Of a stretch of DNA of 64,000 nt, positions 34,494 to 44,647 are shown piece by piece. The stretch comes from Pseudomonas fluorescens (GTDB taxonomy: Bacteria > Pseudomonadota > Gammaproteobacteria > Pseudomonadales > Pseudomonadaceae), in NCBI RefSeq assembly GCF_001902145.1, contig NZ_MRST01000025.1:1-64000 (forward strand), read 5' to 3'. The position numbers and the translations under genes were made by a program. The notes under the pieces were generated by a model that ran no database searches, was not told where the DNA came from, and was given only the letters and a program-made list of their open reading frames with translations. Every line of letters begins with the position of its first letter. Positions within the stretch are counted from its first letter, which is position 1.

Positions 34494-36587
34494 TCACTGA
34501 CTGCTTTTGTCAGGCGCCGCCTGTTCGGCGCCCCGGATATTCGCCATGAAGCTATCGGCCGGCAGTGGGTGCCCCAACAAGTAACCTTGCAAGGAGTCAC
34601 ACCCCAGGCGGGTGAGGAAGTGCTGCTGCACATCGGTTTCCACCCCCTCGGCGACGATCCGCAGGCCCAGGGCCTGGCCCAGGGCCACGATGGCCGAGAC
34701 GATGGCCGCGTCGTCGCTGTCGTGTTCCAGGTCCCGCACAAAACCGCGGTCGATCTTCAGCTCGTTGGCCGGCAGGCGCTTGAGGTACATCAGGCTGGAG
34801 TAACCGGTGCCAAAGTCATCGATGGACAGGTCTACCCCCATGTCCGAGAGCTGCTGCAATACCGTCATGCTTGCATCAGCATCGCTCATGGCGGTGGTCT
34901 CGGTGATTTCCAGCGTAAGGCTGTTGGCCGGTAACTGGTGCCGTTCCAGTGCAGCCGCTACGCTGCTCACCAAGCCCGCATGGCAGAACTGCAACGCTGA
35001 CAGGTTGACGGCGATGCGCCAGTGCTCATAGCCCAGGGCGTACCACAGACTCATTTGGCGACAAGCTTCATCGAGTACCCATTCGCCGATGGGAATGATC
35101 AGCCCGGTTTTCTCCGCCAGTGCAATAAACGTAGCGGGCATCAGCAAGCCCTGGTGCGGATGCTCCCAGCGCAACAGCGCTTCGGCCCCCACGGCAAGAC
35201 CACTGACGGCGTCGAACTTGGGTTGGTAATGCAAACGAAATTGCCCCTGCTCAAGGGCAAAGCGCAGGTCCTGTAGCAATTGCAGTTGTTTGCGCGCATT
35301 GGTGTTCATCGACACATCGAAAAAGCTGTAGCCATTCTTGCCCATGCCCTTGGCGTGATACATCGCCGCGTCGGCGTTCATCAGCAGTTCCTGGGGGTTG
35401 CTACCGTTGCCCGGGAACATGGCGATACCGATGCTGGCCGAGATCTGCAACTCATGCTCGGCCACCGTGAACGTGCGGTTGATCAAGCTGACCTGGCGTT
35501 CGGCCAGGCCCATGGCGTCATCGGGCTGGGTGAGTTGCACCAGCAACACGAACTCATCGCCGCCGATGCGGGCCAGGGTATCCTGGCTGCGCAAGTCCTC
35601 GCGCAGGCGCAAGCCGACCTCGCGCAGCAACTGGTCGCCCAGGTGATGACCAAAGGCATCGTTGACCGGTTTGAAACCATCCAGGTCGATAAACATCAAG
35701 GCAAAGCAACCGCCCCGCTCGTGCACCGCCTGGATGCCTTGTTGTATGCGATCTGCCAGCAAGGTGCGATTGGGCAGGCCTGTGAGCATGTCATGCAGGG
35801 CCAGGTGGGTGAGTTCCTGATTGGCCAGGGTCAGGGAATCGGCGAGTACGGCGGTGCGCGCTTCCAGGCGCGCATCCAGCACCGAGGTCAACAGCGCAAT
35901 GACCAATACCGCCAGCGAAGTGACCAAGACCAGGTTATCCAGGCCCTTGCCGCTCAGGCCCGTCAGTGCGGCGCCGCAGAAGCTGTCATCGGCAAAGCGC
36001 GCCGCAGCCATCCCGGTGTAGTGCATCCCAACGATGGCCACGCCCATCACCAAGCCTGCGCCGCCCCGAGCCAGACGCACATAAGGTGTGTTGCGCCGCA
36101 GGTTGAAGGCGATCCACAGCGCGGCGCCGGAAGCCACCACCGCAATCACCAGCGAAGCGCCGAACAAGGCCGGGTCGTAGTCGATGCCCGGGGTCATGCG
36201 CATCGCGGCCATGCCGGTGTAATGCATGCTGGCGATACCGGCCCCCATCACCAGCGCGCCAAATGCCAGTTGCCAGGCCGGCAAGCGAGGCTGGCTGACC
36301 AGCCATAACGCGAAGCCGCTGGATAGCACGGCGATCAACAGCGAGAACAGGGTTATGCCCACGTCAAACCCGAGGGCAAACGGCAGGCGCAGGGCCAACA
36401 TCCCGATAAAGTGCATGGACCAGATGCCCACGCCCATCGCCACTGCGCCGCCAGTGATCCATAGGTAAACCGCCCGCCCCTTGGCGGTCGCGATACGCCC
36501 GGCCAGGTCCAAGGCGGTGTAGGACGCCAGGATGGCAACGCACAGGGAAATCACGACAAGGGAGGTTGAATAGCTACCGATCAGCAT
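34494..36587 (-). CDS. MHYT-GGDEF-EAL cyclic di-GMP enzyme
   Basis: 697 residues. The N-terminal ~250 residues form a seven-helix MHYT sensor with three motifs, MHFIGM, MHYTGM and MHYTGM, proposed to bind copper and sense O2, CO or NO. The GGDEF domain has an intact RIGGDEFVLL and an RSQD inhibitory site. The EAL domain keeps AEALLRW, NLSALQF, EITETT and DDFGTGYSS. Both synthetic and hydrolytic activities are possible; which dominates cannot be read. ATG 36587 is chosen next to the first membrane segment. The nearby SDR runs in the same direction but has no visible link. Confidence 0.93.
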   Translation of the reverse strand: MLIGSYSTSLVVISLCVAILASYTALDLAGRIATAKGRAVYLWITGGAVAMGVGIWSMHFIGMLALRLPFALGFDVGITLFSLLIAVLSSGFALWLVSQPRLPAWQLAFGALVMGAGIASMHYTGMAAMRMTPGIDYDPALFGASLVIAVVASGAALWIAFNLRRNTPYVRLARGGAGLVMGVAIVGMHYTGMAAARFADDSFCGAALTGLSGKGLDNLVLVTSLAVLVIALLTSVLDARLEARTAVLADSLTLANQELTHLALHDMLTGLPNRTLLADRIQQGIQAVHERGGCFALMFIDLDGFKPVNDAFGHHLGDQLLREVGLRLREDLRSQDTLARIGGDEFVLLVQLTQPDDAMGLAERQVSLINRTFTVAEHELQISASIGIAMFPGNGSNPQELLMNADAAMYHAKGMGKNGYSFFDVSMNTNARKQLQLLQDLRFALEQGQFRLHYQPKFDAVSGLAVGAEALLRWEHPHQGLLMPATFIALAEKTGLIIPIGEWVLDEACRQMSLWYALGYEHWRIAVNLSALQFCHAGLVSSVAAALERHQLPANSLTLEITETTAMSDADASMTVLQQLSDMGVDLSIDDFGTGYSSLMYLKRLPANELKIDRGFVRDLEHDSDDAAIVSAIVALGQALGLRIVAEGVETDVQQHFLTRLGCDSLQGYLLGHPLPADSFMANIRGAEQAAPDKSSQ

Positions 36588-36903
36588 GGGACGTCTCGCA
36601 GGCGACCGGCGCAAAAGCCCGTGCCGGGTGGCAAATCGGGCGATTGTAGCGAGTATGAATCTCGGGTAGGTGATTAATTAACCCATTGACCATTGCGCAG
36701 TTTTTGGCGTCAATCGGCTGGCTTCATCAGGGTGTTTTCCAACGACGTCACGGACATCAAAATGCGGGGCGGTCTGTAGGAGCGAGCTTGCTCGCGAAAA
36801 ACTCACAGGCGCCGCGTTCATTCAGCAAGCACGCGTTATCGTTGACGTTTTTCGCGAGCAAGCTCGCTCCTACAGAAGGCGATCAGGATGCGTGTGTAGC
36901 CGG
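36588..36903. other. Intergenic region between the efflux operon end and the MHYT gene
   Basis: This 316-nt stretch carries no gene that I can support. It contains the promoter region of the leftward MHYT gene (including an AT-rich GATTAATTAACCC palindrome near 36670) and a REPIN at 36774-36875. Confidence 0.6.
36774..36875. repeat. REPIN, GTAGGAGCGAGC class
   Basis: Inverted pair of CTGTAGGAGCGAGCTTGC located 28 nt beyond the stop codon of the last gene of the leftward efflux operon, where it may shape the 3' end of that mRNA. Confidence 0.92.
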
Positions 36904-38445
36904 TTACTCCTTTTCAGCCAAGGATGTCTGGCCGTCCCAGCCTCCGCCCAACGCTGCGATCAACTGCACACTGGCCACCAGCCGCGACTGCAGCAAGGTC
37001 AACACGGTACGCTCGTTGCTCAGCGCCGTCGCCTGCACCGTGACCACATCCAGATAGGCAATCAACCCGGCTTTGTACTGGTTTTCGGTCAAGCGCAAGG
37101 ATTCACGCGCCGATTCCAGCGCTTCATTGCTGACCACCGCCTCATCGGCGAGCACCTTGAGCTGGACCATGTAGTTTTCCACCTCACGGAAACCGTCCAG
37201 TACGGTCTGGCGGTACTTGGCCACGGTCTCGTCATAGCTGGCCACGGTGCGGTCGACTTCCGCCGAGCGCTGGCCGCCATCGAACAGGGTCATCGCCAGC
37301 TTCGGCCCTACCGACCAGAAACGGTTCGGCAGGCTGATCCAATCTTCATAGGTGCTGCTGGAGTAGCCCCCCGCCAAGCTCAAGGTCAGGTCGGGGTAAT
37401 AGGCAGCCTTGGCCACGCCAATATTGGCGTTGGCGGCGATGACCGAGCGTTCGGCCGAGGCGATATCGGGGCGACGCTCCAGCAACTGGGACGGCAGGCT
37501 CACCGGTATCTGCGGCAGCGCCGGGATGTCTTTGCTCACCGCCAAGTTGAAGTTGGCCGGGGCCTCGCCGATCAACACCGCAATGGCGTTTTCCAACTGG
37601 GCACGCTGCCAGATCAGATCGATCAGGCTGGCCTGTGTGGTCTTGAGCTGGGTTTGCGCCTGGGCAATGGCGTCCTTGCCGGCCACACCGGCGCGGTATT
37701 GGTTTTCGGTCATTTTCAACGAGCGCTGATAGGTCTCCAGCGTCGCTTGCAGCAGGCGCGTCTGTTCGTCCATGACGCGCAGTTGCAGGTAGCTCTGCAC
37801 CAGTTCCGATTGTTGGCTCAGGCGCATCGCGGCCAAGTCCGCGGAGCTCGCCTCGGCGCTGGCTTCGTTGGCCTCAAGGCCACGGCGCAACTTGCCCCAG
37901 ATATCGGCTTCCCAACTCACGCCCAACTGGGCGTTGAGGGTGTCGCGGATACCGCTGCTGGAACTGCTGAGGCTGGCACTGCTGCTGCCGGTACCCTGGC
38001 TGGCGCGGGTCTTGCCGACGCTCAGGTCAACGCTGGGGTAAAACGCCCCGCGTGAACTGCGTACCAGGGCCTGTGCCTGGCGAAAACGCGCTTCGGCCTG
38101 GGCGACGGTCTGGTTGGACGCGTTGAGGCGCACCACCAGATCATTGAGTTGACGGTCACCGTACAGCTCCCACCAGGCGCCGCGGGCCAGGGAGTCGCTC
38201 GGGTTGGCCTGGCGCCAGCCCTGGGCCTCCTTGAACTGCACCGGCTCGATGACGTCCGGGCGTTTGTAGTCAGGGCCGATGGCGCAGGCGCTGAGCAACA
38301 TGGCCAAGCCCACTGTAGGCGCGAGCTTGCTCGCGAAGGCCGTCAACGATAACGCGTTCATTCTGGTTGAGCGCGGCGTCTGGGCCTTTTTCGCGAGCAA
38401 GCTCGCTCCTACAGGGGTTGCAGGAGCGTTGGTTGAGTCGGTCAT
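36904..38445 (-). CDS. opmB: RND efflux outer-membrane lipoprotein (OprM/TolC family) with a REPIN inside its signal peptide
   Basis: 513 residues as drawn. Two OEP repeats form the beta-barrel/helical-tunnel channel of the OprM type; the mature part starts CAIGPDYKRP after lipobox LLSAC. It is last in the muxA-muxB-muxC-opmB order and its ATG overlaps the muxC stop by 4 nt, which supports start 38445. A complete REPIN (38313-38414) is inserted in frame at residues ~11-44, pushing the lipobox cysteine to residue 54. An ATG inside the REPIN at 38361 would place that cysteine at 26, a normal distance, but lacks a ribosome binding site. P. aeruginosa OpmB is the functional parallel. Confidence 0.9.
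   Translation of the reverse strand: MTDSTNAPATPVGASLLAKKAQTPRSTRMNALSLTAFASKLAPTVGLAMLLSACAIGPDYKRPDVIEPVQFKEAQGWRQANPSDSLARGAWWELYGDRQLNDLVVRLNASNQTVAQAEARFRQAQALVRSSRGAFYPSVDLSVGKTRASQGTGSSSASLSSSSSGIRDTLNAQLGVSWEADIWGKLRRGLEANEASAEASSADLAAMRLSQQSELVQSYLQLRVMDEQTRLLQATLETYQRSLKMTENQYRAGVAGKDAIAQAQTQLKTTQASLIDLIWQRAQLENAIAVLIGEAPANFNLAVSKDIPALPQIPVSLPSQLLERRPDIASAERSVIAANANIGVAKAAYYPDLTLSLAGGYSSSTYEDWISLPNRFWSVGPKLAMTLFDGGQRSAEVDRTVASYDETVAKYRQTVLDGFREVENYMVQLKVLADEAVVSNEALESARESLRLTENQYKAGLIAYLDVVTVQATALSNERTVLTLLQSRLVASVQLIAALGGGWDGQTSLAEKE
38313..38414. repeat. REPIN inserted in the coding sequence of opmB
   Basis: CTGTAGGCGCGAGCTTGCTC and its inverted partner bound a 102-nt element, exactly 34 codons, read through in frame as VGASLLAKK ... 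FASKLAPTVG. All other REPINs in the window are intergenic. Confidence 0.92.
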
Positions 38446-41400
38446 AGCGCAGTGTCCAGGGCAGCATCGGTACGCACGCCGCGCCAGGCATTGAAGCGAT
38501 GACGCGCGCGGTCGAGGTAAAGGTAAACCACCGGGGTGGTGTATAGGGTCAGGATCTGGCTGAACACCAGGCCGCCAATGATGGTCAGGCCCAGCGGGTG
38601 GCGCATTTCTGCGCCGTCGCCACTGCCGAGCAACAACGGCAAGGCACCGAGGATCGCGGCCAGCGTGGTCATCAGGATCGGCCGCAGGCGCAACAGGCAG
38701 GCGCTGCGGATCGACTCCAGCGGGCTCATGCCATCGTTGCGCTCCAATTGCAGCGCCAGGTCGATCATCAGGATCGCGTTTTTCTTCACCACGCCGATCA
38801 ACAGGAACAAGCCCAGCAGGGAGATCAGGCTGAACTCGCCCCCCAGCAGGTAGATCGCCAACAACGCACCGACACCGGCCGACGGCAGCGTAGACAGGAT
38901 GGTCAGCGGGTGAATGTAGCTTTCATACAGAATACCCAGCACCAGGTACACCGCCACCAGCGCGCCGAGAATCATGAACGGCTGGCCTTTCTGGGTCGCG
39001 GCGAACGCGTCGGCAGTGCCGGCCATCTTGGCGATCACGTCCTCGGGGAGCCCGACCTTGGCAATTGCACGCTCGATGGCTGCCGTGCCCTGCTCCACCG
39101 TGACCCCGGGCGCCATGTCGAAGGCAATATTCTCCGAAGCAAACTGGCCTTCATGGCTGACACGGTCGTCGGCCAGGCTGTTTTCATAATGGGCAATGGT
39201 CGACAACGGCACCCGCGCGCCGTCGGCGGTGATCACCTGCATCTGGTTGAGGGTGATCGGGTCCTGGGCGTATTTGGGGTTGACCTCCATCACCACCTGG
39301 TACTGGTTGAGGCTGTCGTAAATGGTGGAAATCTGCCGCTGGCTGTAGGCGTTGTTGAGCACCGCCGTGACCATGTCCATGTCGATGCCCAGGCGCTTGG
39401 CCTGGTCGCGGTCGACAATCAACGTCACCTGGGCCGCGCCGCGGCCTTCGCGGGCGTCGATGGCGGTCAGCTCCGGCAACTCACGCATCGCCGCCACCAC
39501 TTTCGGGTACCACAGGCGCAACGCGGCCAGGTCGCCGCTTTGCAGGATGTAGGAATATTGCGCGCTGGTCTGGTCGCGGCTGCCACCAAACTGCAGGTCC
39601 TGGTCGGCCATCAGGAACAAGCGCCCGCCCGGCACCAGCGGTACATCCTTGCGCAGGCGCTCGATCACCGCCTGGGCAGAGATCTTGCGTTCGCTGATCG
39701 GTTTGAGGCGCACCAGCATCACTGCGTTGTTAGTGCCTTGGTTGCCACCGATAAAACCGGCCACGCTGAGCACCGCCGGGTCCTTGAGCACCGCCTGGCG
39801 AAAGATCTCCATCTTCGGCTGCATGACGCTGAACGACAGGCCATCGTCACCGCGCACAAACCCGATCAACTGGCCGGTGTCCTGCTGGGGCATGAAGGTT
39901 TTGGGCACCACCACGTACAGCGCGATATTCACGCCCACGGTGACCAACAGGCTGAGCAAGGTCAGGCGCCGATGACGCAGCACCCAATCCAGGCTGGTGG
40001 CGTAGCCGGCGACCATGCGGTCGTTGACCTTCTGGCTCCAGCGCTGCAAACCGGTTTGCTGGTCCTTGACGTGGGGCTTGAGCCAGCGGGCACACAGCAT
40101 GGGCGTCAGGGTCAGCGACACGATCAGCGAGACGATGATCGCCGCCGACAAGGTGATGGAAAATTCACGGAACAGGTTGGTAACAATGCCGCCCATGAAC
40201 AGGATCGACAGGAACACAGCCACCAGCGACACGTTCATCGACAGCAAGGTAAAGCCGACTTCCTGGGCGCCCAGGTAGGCGGCTTTCATCGGTGGCACGC
40301 CCTCGTCGATGTGCCGGGAAATGTTCTCCAGCACCACGATGGCATCGTCCACCACCAGCCCGGTGGCGAGGATCAGCGCCATCAGCGAAAAGTTGTTCAG
40401 CGAAAAGCCGTACAGGTACATCACCGCGAAGGTGCCCACCAGCGACACCGGCACCGCCAGGGTCGGGATCAGCGAGGCACGGAAGTTACCCAAGAACAGG
40501 TACACCACCAGGATCACCAGCACCACGGCAATCAGCAGCGTCATCTCTGCCTCATGCAGGGTGGCGGTGATCACTGGCGAGCGGTCCATGGCCAGGCTGA
40601 GCTTGACGCTGGACGGCAACACCGCCTGCAACGCCGGCAACTGCGCCTTGATCTGCCGCACGGTTTCGATGATGTTGGCGCCGGACTGGCGGTTGATCAC
40701 CAACAACACCGCCGAATCATTGTTGAAGAAGCCGCTGTTGTAGCGGTCTTCCACCCCATCGGTGATCTTCGCCACGTCTTTGAGACGCAGGGCCGCGCCA
40801 TCCTGATAACGAATCAGCAGGGGCTCATAGTCCTTGGCTTTCTCCAACTGATCGTTGGCCTGGATCTGCCAGTTGCGCTCGCCGTCTTCCAGGGAGCCTT
40901 TGGGCCGGCGCTGGTTGGCATTGGCGATGGTGTTGCGCACATCGTCCAAGGCAACGCCGTACTGATCGAGGGCCTTGGGTTCCAGCTCGATGCGCACCGC
41001 CGGCAGCGAACTGCCGCCGATCTGCACTTCGCCCACACCCGGCACCTGGGACAGGCTCTGGGACAGGATGGTAGAGGCCAGGTCGTACAACTGGCCCTTC
41101 TGCAACACGTCGGAGGTCAGCGACAGCACCATGATCGGCGCCTGGGACGGGTTGATCTTCTTGTAGGTGGGCATGCTGCGCATGCCACTGGGCAGCAGGT
41201 TGCGCGACGCGTTGATGGCCGCCTGCACTTCCCGCGCCGCGCCGTTGATGTCGCGGTCGGAATCGAACGCCAGGATCACCCGGGTAGAGCCCTGGCTCGA
41301 CGAACTGCTCATGGTGGTGATACCGGCAATCGCGCCGAATGAACGCTCCAACGGCGTGGCCACCGTAGACGCCATCACCTCGGGGCTGGCGCCGGGCAAG

Positions 41401-41549
41401 CTGGCCGAGACCACGATCACCGGGAAGTCGATCTGCGGCAATGGCGACACCGGCAACAAATTGAAGCTGACGCCACCGAGCAACATGATCGCCAGGCTCA
41501 GCAGCATGGTCGCGACCGGCCGGCGGATGAAAGGTCCGGACAGATTCAT
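38442..41549 (-). CDS. muxC: RND multidrug efflux permease, MuxC/MdtC type
   Basis: 1035-residue RND transporter with twelve membrane segments and two large periplasmic loops. The proton-relay aspartates are in TM4 in GLVVDDAIVVLENISRH (about residue 405). The N-terminus MNLSGPFIRRPVATMLL is typical of MdtC/MuxC. It works as a heterotrimeric pump with MuxB, the periplasmic adaptor MuxA and OpmB. ATG 41549 overlaps the muxB stop by 4 nt, and its stop overlaps opmB by 4 nt. Confidence 0.94.
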   Translation of the reverse strand: MNLSGPFIRRPVATMLLSLAIMLLGGVSFNLLPVSPLPQIDFPVIVVSASLPGASPEVMASTVATPLERSFGAIAGITTMSSSSSQGSTRVILAFDSDRDINGAAREVQAAINASRNLLPSGMRSMPTYKKINPSQAPIMVLSLTSDVLQKGQLYDLASTILSQSLSQVPGVGEVQIGGSSLPAVRIELEPKALDQYGVALDDVRNTIANANQRRPKGSLEDGERNWQIQANDQLEKAKDYEPLLIRYQDGAALRLKDVAKITDGVEDRYNSGFFNNDSAVLLVINRQSGANIIETVRQIKAQLPALQAVLPSSVKLSLAMDRSPVITATLHEAEMTLLIAVVLVILVVYLFLGNFRASLIPTLAVPVSLVGTFAVMYLYGFSLNNFSLMALILATGLVVDDAIVVLENISRHIDEGVPPMKAAYLGAQEVGFTLLSMNVSLVAVFLSILFMGGIVTNLFREFSITLSAAIIVSLIVSLTLTPMLCARWLKPHVKDQQTGLQRWSQKVNDRMVAGYATSLDWVLRHRRLTLLSLLVTVGVNIALYVVVPKTFMPQQDTGQLIGFVRGDDGLSFSVMQPKMEIFRQAVLKDPAVLSVAGFIGGNQGTNNAVMLVRLKPISERKISAQAVIERLRKDVPLVPGGRLFLMADQDLQFGGSRDQTSAQYSYILQSGDLAALRLWYPKVVAAMRELPELTAIDAREGRGAAQVTLIVDRDQAKRLGIDMDMVTAVLNNAYSQRQISTIYDSLNQYQVVMEVNPKYAQDPITLNQMQVITADGARVPLSTIAHYENSLADDRVSHEGQFASENIAFDMAPGVTVEQGTAAIERAIAKVGLPEDVIAKMAGTADAFAATQKGQPFMILGALVAVYLVLGILYESYIHPLTILSTLPSAGVGALLAIYLLGGEFSLISLLGLFLLIGVVKKNAILMIDLALQLERNDGMSPLESIRSACLLRLRPILMTTLAAILGALPLLLGSGDGAEMRHPLGLTIIGGLVFSQILTLYTTPVVYLYLDRARHRFNAWRGVRTDAALDTAL

Positions 41550-44500
41550 GGCTCAACCGGCTCCAGACGTTGCGGCTCTTTGCGCCAGCGCCGGCCAAGA
41601 CGATCGAAGTACAGGTAAATCACCGGCGTGGTGAACAGCGTCAACACCTGGCTCAACAACAAGCCACCGACCATCACCAGGCCCAGGGGCTGGCGCAGCT
41701 CAGCACCGGACCCGCTGGCGAGCATCAACGGCACCGCACCGAACAAGGCGGCCAGGGTGGTCATCAGGATCGGCCGAAAGCGCAACAGCGCGGCCTGGTA
41801 GATCGCGGTCTGCGGGTCCAGGCCCTGGTTGCGTTCGGCATCGAGGGCGAAGTCGATCATCATGATCGCGTTCTTTTTCACGATACCGATCAGCAGGATG
41901 ATGCCGATGATCGCGATCATGCCCAGGTCATTGCCACTGAGCAGCAACGCCAGCAAGGCCCCCACCGCCGCCGACGGCAAGGTCGATAGGATAGTGATCG
42001 GGTGGATGTAGCTCTCATAGAGCACACCGAGCACGATATACATGGTGACCACCGCCGCCAGGATCAACAGCAACGTGCTCGACAACGAAGCTTCGAACGC
42101 CTGGGCCGCGCCCTGGAACTGGGTTTGCACGCCCACTGGCATGCCGATGTCCTTCTGGGTCTGGTTGATCAGTTCCACGCCTTTGCCCAGCGCCACGCCA
42201 GACGCCAGGTTGAACGACATCATCACCGCCGGGAACTGGCCGATATGGGCAATTGCCAATTGCGCCTGGCGCTGTTCCACATGGGCCAGGCTCGACAGCC
42301 GTACCTGGCCACCGTCGGTGGTTTTCACATGGATCTGGTTGAGCGCGGCCGGGCCGAGGGTTTCGCCGGACTGGGCCTGCAACACTACCCGGTACTGGCT
42401 GGCCTGGGTGTAGATGGTGGAAATCTGCCGCTGGCCGAAGGCGTCATACAACGCATCGGTGATGGTCGAAACGCTGACGCCCAGACGCGAGGCCGCATCG
42501 CGGTCAATCACCAGGTACACCTGCAAGCCCTTGTCCTGCAGGTCACTGGCGACGTCGGTAAGTTCCGGCAATTGGCTGAGGGCGTGTACCAACTTGCCGC
42601 TCCATAACGCAAGCAACTCGGCGTCCGGGGAAGACATGCTGAACTGGTACTGGGTACGGCTGACGCGGTCCTCGATGGTGAGGTCCTGCACCGGCTGCAT
42701 GAACAGGCGGATGCCCACCAGCTTGTCGATTTGCGGTTGCAACCGAGTGATCACTTGCGCGGCGCTCAAGTCGCGCTGGCCGTGGGCCTTGAGGTTGATC
42801 AGCAAGCGGCCGCTGTTGAGCGTGGCGTTATCGCCGTCCACACCAATGTAGGACGACAGGCTCTCCACCGCTGGGTCGGCGAGGATGATCTTCGCCAGTT
42901 CCTGCTGGCGCTGGCTCATGGCCGCAAAGGAAATCGATTGCGGCGCCTCGGAAATACCCTGGATCACGCCGGTGTCCTGCACCGGGAAAAAGCCCTTGGG
43001 CACCACCAGGTACAGCACCACCGTAAGCCCCAGGGTGGCGATCGCCACCAGCAACGTCAGCGGCTGGTGCTTGAGCACCCATTGCAGCTTGCGGCCGTAG
43101 GCTTCGATCAGCCAGTCAATCCAGGCGCCGCTGGCCTTGTAGAAGCGGCCCTGCTCTTCTTCCTTGGGTTCGCGCTTGAGCAGGCGTGCGCACATCATGG
43201 GCGTCAGGGTCAGGGACACCACCAGGGAAATCAGGATCGCCACCGCCAGGGTGATGGCGAACTCGCGGAACAGCCGCCCGACCACATCGGCCATGAACAG
43301 CAGCGGGATCAACACGGCAATCAGCGACAAAGTCAGGGATACCAGGGTGAAACCGATCTGCCTGGCGCCCTTGAGCGCGGCGGCCATCGGCGTCTCGCCT
43401 TCTTCGATATAGCGCGAGATGTTCTCCAGCATCACGATGGCGTCGTCCACCACAAACCCGGTGGCGATGGTCAGGGCCATCAGTGTCAGGTTATTGATGG
43501 AGAATCCGGCCAGGTACATCACGCCAAAGGTGCCCACCAAGGACAGCGGCACGGCGATGGACGGAATGATCGTGGCGCTGACCCGGCGCAGGAACAGGAA
43601 GGTCACCATCACTACCAGAGCAATAGCGATCAGCAATTCGTGCTGCACATCCTTCACCGAGGCGCGGATAGTCTGGGTGCGGTCGGTGAGCACCGTCACG
43701 TCCAGGCCGGCCGGCAGATTGTCGGTGATGCTCGGCAGCAGGGCCTTGATGCGGTCCACCACCTCGATCACGTTGGCGCCCGGCTGGCGCTGGATATTGA
43801 GCAGCACGGCCTGGTTCTCGTTGGCCCAGGCGGCGAGGCGCTCGTTTTCGGCACCGTCGACGATCTGCGCCACATCCTTGAGCCGCAGCGGGGCGCCATT
43901 GTTGTAGGCCAGGATCAGTTCGGCATATTGCTGGGGCGAGACCAACTGGTCGTTGGCGTCGAGCATCGACACGCGGGTGGGGCCGTCAAAGTTACCCTTG
44001 GGCTGGTTGACGTTGGAGGCGGCGATCAGGGCGCGTACGTCCGAGAGGTTCAAGCCATTGGCCGCCAGGGCCTCGGGGTTGACCTTGATGCGCACGGCCT
44101 GGCGCTGGCCACCGGCGATGCTGACCATGCCGACGCCGCTGATCTGCGCGATTTTCTGCGCCATGCGCGTGTCGACCAGATCATTGAGTTTGGGCAGCAA
44201 CATGGTCTTGGAAGTGATTGCCAGGGTCAGCACCGGGGTATCCGCCGGGTTGACCTTGTTGTACACCGGCGGCGCCGGCAGATCCTTGGGCAACAGGTTG
44301 GTGGCGGCATTGATCGCGGCTTGCACCTGTTGCTCGGCGACATCCATATTGATGTCGAGGTTGAAACGCAGGGTCAGCACCGAGGCGCCGCCGGAGCTGG
44401 TGGACGCCATCTGGGTCAGCCCGGGCATCTGCCCGAACTGGCGCTCCAGCGGTGCGGTGACCGCGCTGGTCATCACATCGGGGCTGGCGCCGGGGTACAG

Positions 44501-44647
44501 GGTCATCACCCGGATAGTCGGGTAATCCACTTGGGGCAACGCCGACACCGGCAGCAGGCGGTACGAAATGATGCCGGCCAGGACAATGGCCAGCATGCTC
44601 AGCGTAGTGGCGACCGGGCGAAGGATGAACAGGCGCGACAGGTTCAT
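41546..44647 (-). CDS. muxB: RND multidrug efflux permease, MuxB/MdtB type
   Basis: 1033 residues, the partner permease of muxC. TM4 carries GFVVDDAIVMLENISRY with the conserved paired aspartates. The periplasmic loops contain the usual QVQAAINAA segment. In MdtB/MdtC-type pumps, two permeases assemble into one mixed trimer, one chiefly for substrate and the other for protons. It overlaps muxA upstream and muxC downstream by 4 nt each, so subunit ratios are probably set by translational coupling. Confidence 0.94.
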   Translation of the reverse strand: MNLSRLFILRPVATTLSMLAIVLAGIISYRLLPVSALPQVDYPTIRVMTLYPGASPDVMTSAVTAPLERQFGQMPGLTQMASTSSGGASVLTLRFNLDINMDVAEQQVQAAINAATNLLPKDLPAPPVYNKVNPADTPVLTLAITSKTMLLPKLNDLVDTRMAQKIAQISGVGMVSIAGGQRQAVRIKVNPEALAANGLNLSDVRALIAASNVNQPKGNFDGPTRVSMLDANDQLVSPQQYAELILAYNNGAPLRLKDVAQIVDGAENERLAAWANENQAVLLNIQRQPGANVIEVVDRIKALLPSITDNLPAGLDVTVLTDRTQTIRASVKDVQHELLIAIALVVMVTFLFLRRVSATIIPSIAVPLSLVGTFGVMYLAGFSINNLTLMALTIATGFVVDDAIVMLENISRYIEEGETPMAAALKGARQIGFTLVSLTLSLIAVLIPLLFMADVVGRLFREFAITLAVAILISLVVSLTLTPMMCARLLKREPKEEEQGRFYKASGAWIDWLIEAYGRKLQWVLKHQPLTLLVAIATLGLTVVLYLVVPKGFFPVQDTGVIQGISEAPQSISFAAMSQRQQELAKIILADPAVESLSSYIGVDGDNATLNSGRLLINLKAHGQRDLSAAQVITRLQPQIDKLVGIRLFMQPVQDLTIEDRVSRTQYQFSMSSPDAELLALWSGKLVHALSQLPELTDVASDLQDKGLQVYLVIDRDAASRLGVSVSTITDALYDAFGQRQISTIYTQASQYRVVLQAQSGETLGPAALNQIHVKTTDGGQVRLSSLAHVEQRQAQLAIAHIGQFPAVMMSFNLASGVALGKGVELINQTQKDIGMPVGVQTQFQGAAQAFEASLSSTLLLILAAVVTMYIVLGVLYESYIHPITILSTLPSAAVGALLALLLSGNDLGMIAIIGIILLIGIVKKNAIMMIDFALDAERNQGLDPQTAIYQAALLRFRPILMTTLAALFGAVPLMLASGSGAELRQPLGLVMVGGLLLSQVLTLFTTPVIYLYFDRLGRRWRKEPQRLEPVEP

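Noticed and set aside
38598..41342. Long open frame antisense to muxC (over 900 codons)
   Set aside because: Low-complexity His/Gln/Arg-rich translation typical of the complement of a GC-rich membrane protein gene; muxC itself is clearly the gene.
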